Shown: positions 61,828 to 64,000 of the stretch, one piece after another
Numbering within the stretch: position 1 is the first letter of the stretch
Layout of the letters: each line of letters starts with the position of its first letter
Assembly (NCBI RefSeq): GCF_002754475.1
Contig: NZ_PEFL01000001.1
Location: 310,001 to 374,000 of the forward strand
Direction: 5' to 3'
Length of the DNA stretch: 64,000 bases
Source: Comamonas sp. 26
GTDB lineage: Bacteria; Pseudomonadota; Gammaproteobacteria; Burkholderiales; Burkholderiaceae_C
Translations under genes and position numbers: made by a program
The notes under the pieces: generated by a model
Told to the model about the DNA's origin: nothing
Seen by the model: the letters and a program-made list of their open reading frames with translations, nothing else
The model's database searches: none

Positions 61828-62769
61828 ATGAAGCCAGTCCTGCTCGTTCTGAATTTGCAAGTCCCAGCCCATCTTGAACAGATGGTGCAGACCTTCCCCG
61901 ACTTTGACGTGATCTACGCGCCCGAGGCCGATCAGGCCGAAGCAGCGATTGCCGCCAATGGCGCGCGCGTGCAATGCGTGTGCACGATTGGCGCAACAGG
62001 CCTGTCCGCCGCGCAGATGCAGCGCATGCCCAAGCTTTCGCTGGTCTGCGCCATGGGCGCGGGCTACGAGAACATTGACGTGGCCCATGCCAAGGCGCAT
62101 GGCATTGCTGTGGGCAACGGTGTGGGCACGAATGACGAGTGCGTGGCCGATCACGCCATGGGCCTGCTGATTGCGGCTGTGCGCGGCATCGTCAAGCTGG
62201 ACAAGGCCACGCGCGCAGGCATCTGGCGCTCGGCCATGCCGCTTCCCGCCAATGTCTCAGGCAAGCGTCTGGGAGTCGTGGGTCTGGGCACCATTGGCGC
62301 AAAAATCGCCAAGCGTGCGGCAGCGTTTGACATGCCCATCGGCTATCACAACCGTCAGCCACGCGATGGTGTCAGCCATCAGTACTTTGGCGATTTGCTG
62401 GCGTTGGCGGCCTGGGCCGATGTGCTGCTGGTGGCTACGCCCGGCGGTGCCGGTACCAAGCACTTGATCAATGCCGAGGTGCTCAATGCGCTGGGCGAAA
62501 AGGGCGTTTTGGTAAACATTGCACGCGGCTCGGTGGTCGATACCCAGGCGTTGGCCCAAGCTGTGCGCGAAGGCCGTGTGGCCGGTGCTGGCCTTGATGT
62601 GTACGAAAGCGAGCCGCTTCCGCCGCAGGAGCTGATCGAGCTGGACTCCGTGGTGCTGACGCCCCATGTGGGGGGCTGGTCGCCCGAGGCGGTGCAGAAC
62701 TCTGTGGACCGATTTATCGCCAATATGCGCTTCCATCTGAATGGCAAACCGCTTGTATCGCCAGTCTAA
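61828..62769 (+). CDS. D-2-hydroxyacid dehydrogenase
   Basis: NAD(P)-dependent dehydrogenase or reductase of 2-keto acids, 313 residues. The Rossmann motif is LGVVGLGTIGAKIAKRA. The catalytic Arg lies in VNIARGSVVDTQALA, the Glu in GLDVYESEPLPP and the His in VVLTPHVGGWSPEA. The start at ATG 61828 is chosen over TTG 61819. Resembles hydroxypyruvate or glyoxylate reductases, but substrate preference is open. A strong terminator follows. Confidence 0.92.
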   Translation: MKPVLLVLNLQVPAHLEQMVQTFPDFDVIYAPEADQAEAAIAANGARVQCVCTIGATGLSAAQMQRMPKLSLVCAMGAGYENIDVAHAKAHGIAVGNGVGTNDECVADHAMGLLIAAVRGIVKLDKATRAGIWRSAMPLPANVSGKRLGVVGLGTIGAKIAKRAAAFDMPIGYHNRQPRDGVSHQYFGDLLALAAWADVLLVATPGGAGTKHLINAEVLNALGEKGVLVNIARGSVVDTQALAQAVREGRVAGAGLDVYESEPLPPQELIELDSVVLTPHVGGWSPEAVQNSVDRFIANMRFHLNGKPLVSPV

Positions 62770-62783
62770 GTGCTATTGAATTG

Positions 62784-62862
62784 AAAGCTACTTGCGCATG
62801 ATTAATAAAGAGCCCGAAGTGCTTTGGTACTGAAATCATTCCATATCAAGCGCTGACAGCTT
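62784..62862. repeat. Interspersed palindromic repeat, well-preserved pair
   Basis: Left arm AAAGCTACTTGCGCATGAT (62784-62802) and right arm ATATCAAGCGCTGACAGCTT (62843-62862) are inverted, with about 40 bp between them. Same family and spacing as 24561-24640. Confidence 0.7.
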
Positions 62863-62878
62863 TGATATTCGTAGCAAT

Positions 62879-62916
62879 AAAAATCCCCGTCACAGTTCAC
62901 TGTGGCGGGGATTTTT
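62879..62916 (+). terminator. Strong intrinsic terminator
   Basis: AAAAATCCCCGTCACAGT and ACTGTGGCGGGGATTTTT pair over 18 bp with one G.U pair and a 2-base loop. It terminates the dehydrogenase transcript and can act on the other strand too. Confidence 0.93.
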
Positions 62917-62999
62917 ACTTTTTATTCACCAGATCTCGATCTGTGCAGGGCGCAAGCCAGTGACACCGAGCAAGAGCCGCCTCGCGGCGAAGGTGTCGT

Positions 63000-63046
63000 C
63001 CCCCTCCCGAAGAGAGAGGGGGAAGCCGCGCAGCGGCTCAGGGGGA
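63000..63046. repeat. GC-rich double-hairpin repeat, copy 2
   Basis: CCCCCTC pairs with GAGGGGG (63000-63022) and AGCCGC with GCGGCT (63024-63038), then CAGGGGGA. Same order and near-identical sequence as 25900-25947. It directly follows the stop of the minus-strand binding-protein gene. Confidence 0.7.
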
Positions 63047-63048
63047 CT

Positions 63049-64000
63049 TTACTTCTGACTTGCAGCAATGGCCTTTTCAGCCTTGTCCACCAGAGGTGCG
63101 CCGATCTGGCTCTTCCACTTGTCGAACACGGGGCGGGTGGCCTTGACAAAAGCTTCGCGCTCGGCGGCGTTAGGCGTGGTCACGGTCACGCCTAAACCTG
63201 CCAGGTCTTTGAGCAAGGGCTTGTCGGCCTCAACCAGACCTTTGCGGGCGATGGCGACTTCTTCCTTGGCGGCGTCCAGCGCGGCTTGTTTGACGATGGC
63301 CTGGTCAGCAGGTGTCCAGCTGGCCCACACATCCTTGTTGACGACGAAGATCAGCGGGTCGTTCATGTAGCCCCACATGGTCAGGTGCTTCTGGCCCACG
63401 GACTGCAGCTTGGCGGCCATATACACGCCGATGGGGTTTTCCTGACCATCCACAGCGCCACTGGCCATGGCGGGCTGGGCATCGGCCCAGCTCATCTGCG
63501 TGGGGTTGGCGCCCAGTGCAGTGAAGGTGTCCAGGAAAAGAGGTGAGCCGACGACGCGGATCTTCATGCCCTTCAGGTCCGCAGGCGTCTTGATGGCGTG
63601 CTTGGAGTTGGAGATTTCACGGTAGCCGTTCTCACCCCATGCCAGTGGCACGACGCCGCTTTTTTCCAGCGTCTTGAAAATTTCCTGGCCGACTTCACCG
63701 TGTACCACGGCATCCACGGCCTTGAAGTTGGGGAAGAGGAAGGGCATGGAGAACAGGTTCAGCGACTTGACCTGGGGCGACCAGTTGATGGTGGAGCCCA
63801 CTGCCATGTCGATCACGCCCTGACGCAGTGCGGAGAATTCACGCGTCTGATCGCCTTGTACCAGCGATGTGCCGGGGTAGAGCTTGATGTTGATACGGCC
63901 CTGAGTGCGCTCGCGTACCTTGTCGGCCCACAGCTCGCCGCCCTTGCCCCATGGGAAGGCGGTGCCCAGCACCAGCGACATGCGGTATTCGCTCTTGTAC
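63049..64000 (-). CDS. TRAP transporter solute-binding protein (DctP family), 5' end cut off
   Basis: Periplasmic binding protein for a TRAP carboxylate transporter. The visible 317 or so residues include LGTAFPWGKGGELWADKV, KAVDAVVHGEVGQEIFKTLE, MKIRVVGSPLFLDTFTALGA and SGAVDGQENPIGVYMAAK, in which QENP is the DctP substrate-contact block. An ATG at 63981 lies in frame, but coding sequence continues upstream past base 64000, so signal peptide and true start are outside. Ligand unknown. DctQ and DctM genes would be expected beyond the window or elsewhere. Confidence 0.93.
   Translation of the reverse strand, partial: YKSEYRMSLVLGTAFPWGKGGELWADKVRERTQGRINIKLYPGTSLVQGDQTREFSALRQGVIDMAVGSTINWSPQVKSLNLFSMPFLFPNFKAVDAVVHGEVGQEIFKTLEKSGVVPLAWGENGYREISNSKHAIKTPADLKGMKIRVVGSPLFLDTFTALGANPTQMSWADAQPAMASGAVDGQENPIGVYMAAKLQSVGQKHLTMWGYMNDPLIFVVNKDVWASWTPADQAIVKQAALDAAKEEVAIARKGLVEADKPLLKDLAGLGVTVTTPNAAEREAFVKATRPVFDKWKSQIGAPLVDKAEKAIAASQK

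Noticed and set aside
1..64000. CRISPR array, tRNA, rRNA, intact prophage or integrase
   Set aside because: No regularly spaced repeats, cloverleaf genes or phage structural genes were found on reading both strands.

Overview
The window looks like chromosome from a Betaproteobacterium of the family Comamonadaceae, most likely Comamonas or a close relative. This is inferred from gene content (phhA/hppD with Bug-type binding proteins, corC-lnt, fabAB, argB-slmA, glyQS), high GC, and short interspersed palindromic repeats of a type common in that family. No tRNA, rRNA or CRISPR array was seen.

Layout. 1-1005: 5' part of a minus-strand acyl-CoA synthetase. 1151-4542: a membrane-anchored hydrolase facing an MscS-type channel. 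4728-9884: an aromatic amino acid module (phhA, two paralogous Bug binding proteins, hppD) with a divergent Lrp/AsnC regulator; an 11-bp-arm palindrome lies in the hppD/lrp gap. 10034-13581: acetyltransferase, corC, lnt. 13800-18536: fabA-fabB, gmhB, plsC, a YgjP-like metallopeptidase and a rhodanese. 18556-21065: galE, a BON-LysM protein, coaX. 21119-24534: dTDP-L-rhamnose operon rfbBDAC. 24645-27060: a zinc-ribbon membrane protein and an SPFH protein ending in an excisionase-like helix-turn-helix. 27439-30575: glyQS.

30654-41387 is a surface polysaccharide (probable O-antigen) locus. AT-rich wzx and wzy run on the plus strand. A decayed IS3-family element and about 750 bp without genes follow. 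A minus-strand operon then carries wecA-like transferase, GT2, gmd, fcl, manC and GT4. With rfbBDAC and galE the window can supply dTDP-L-rhamnose, GDP-L-fucose and UDP-galactose, and it has a lipid-linked initiator, flippase and polymerase.

41536-45829: argB, a QseBC/TctDE-like two-component system and slmA. 46016-56323: a fatty-acid degradation cluster (TetR regulator with its own palindrome, acyl-CoA dehydrogenase, DUF2147 protein, FadB-like and FadA-like enzymes, alpha/beta hydrolase, two thioesterases, enoyl-CoA hydratase). The 3' end of the hydratase gene is copied twice more in tandem. 56568-64000: bactofilin, YciA-like thioesterase, Slp-like lipoprotein overlapping an Atm1-type ABC exporter, a MazG-like/PIN-NYN fusion protein, a 2-hydroxyacid dehydrogenase and a truncated TRAP binding protein.

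The most unusual items are the MazG-PIN fusion, the SPFH-excisionase protein with its zinc-ribbon partner, the interspersed repeat family (including copies inside genes and against the glyS start codon), and the triplicated end of the enoyl-CoA hydratase gene.
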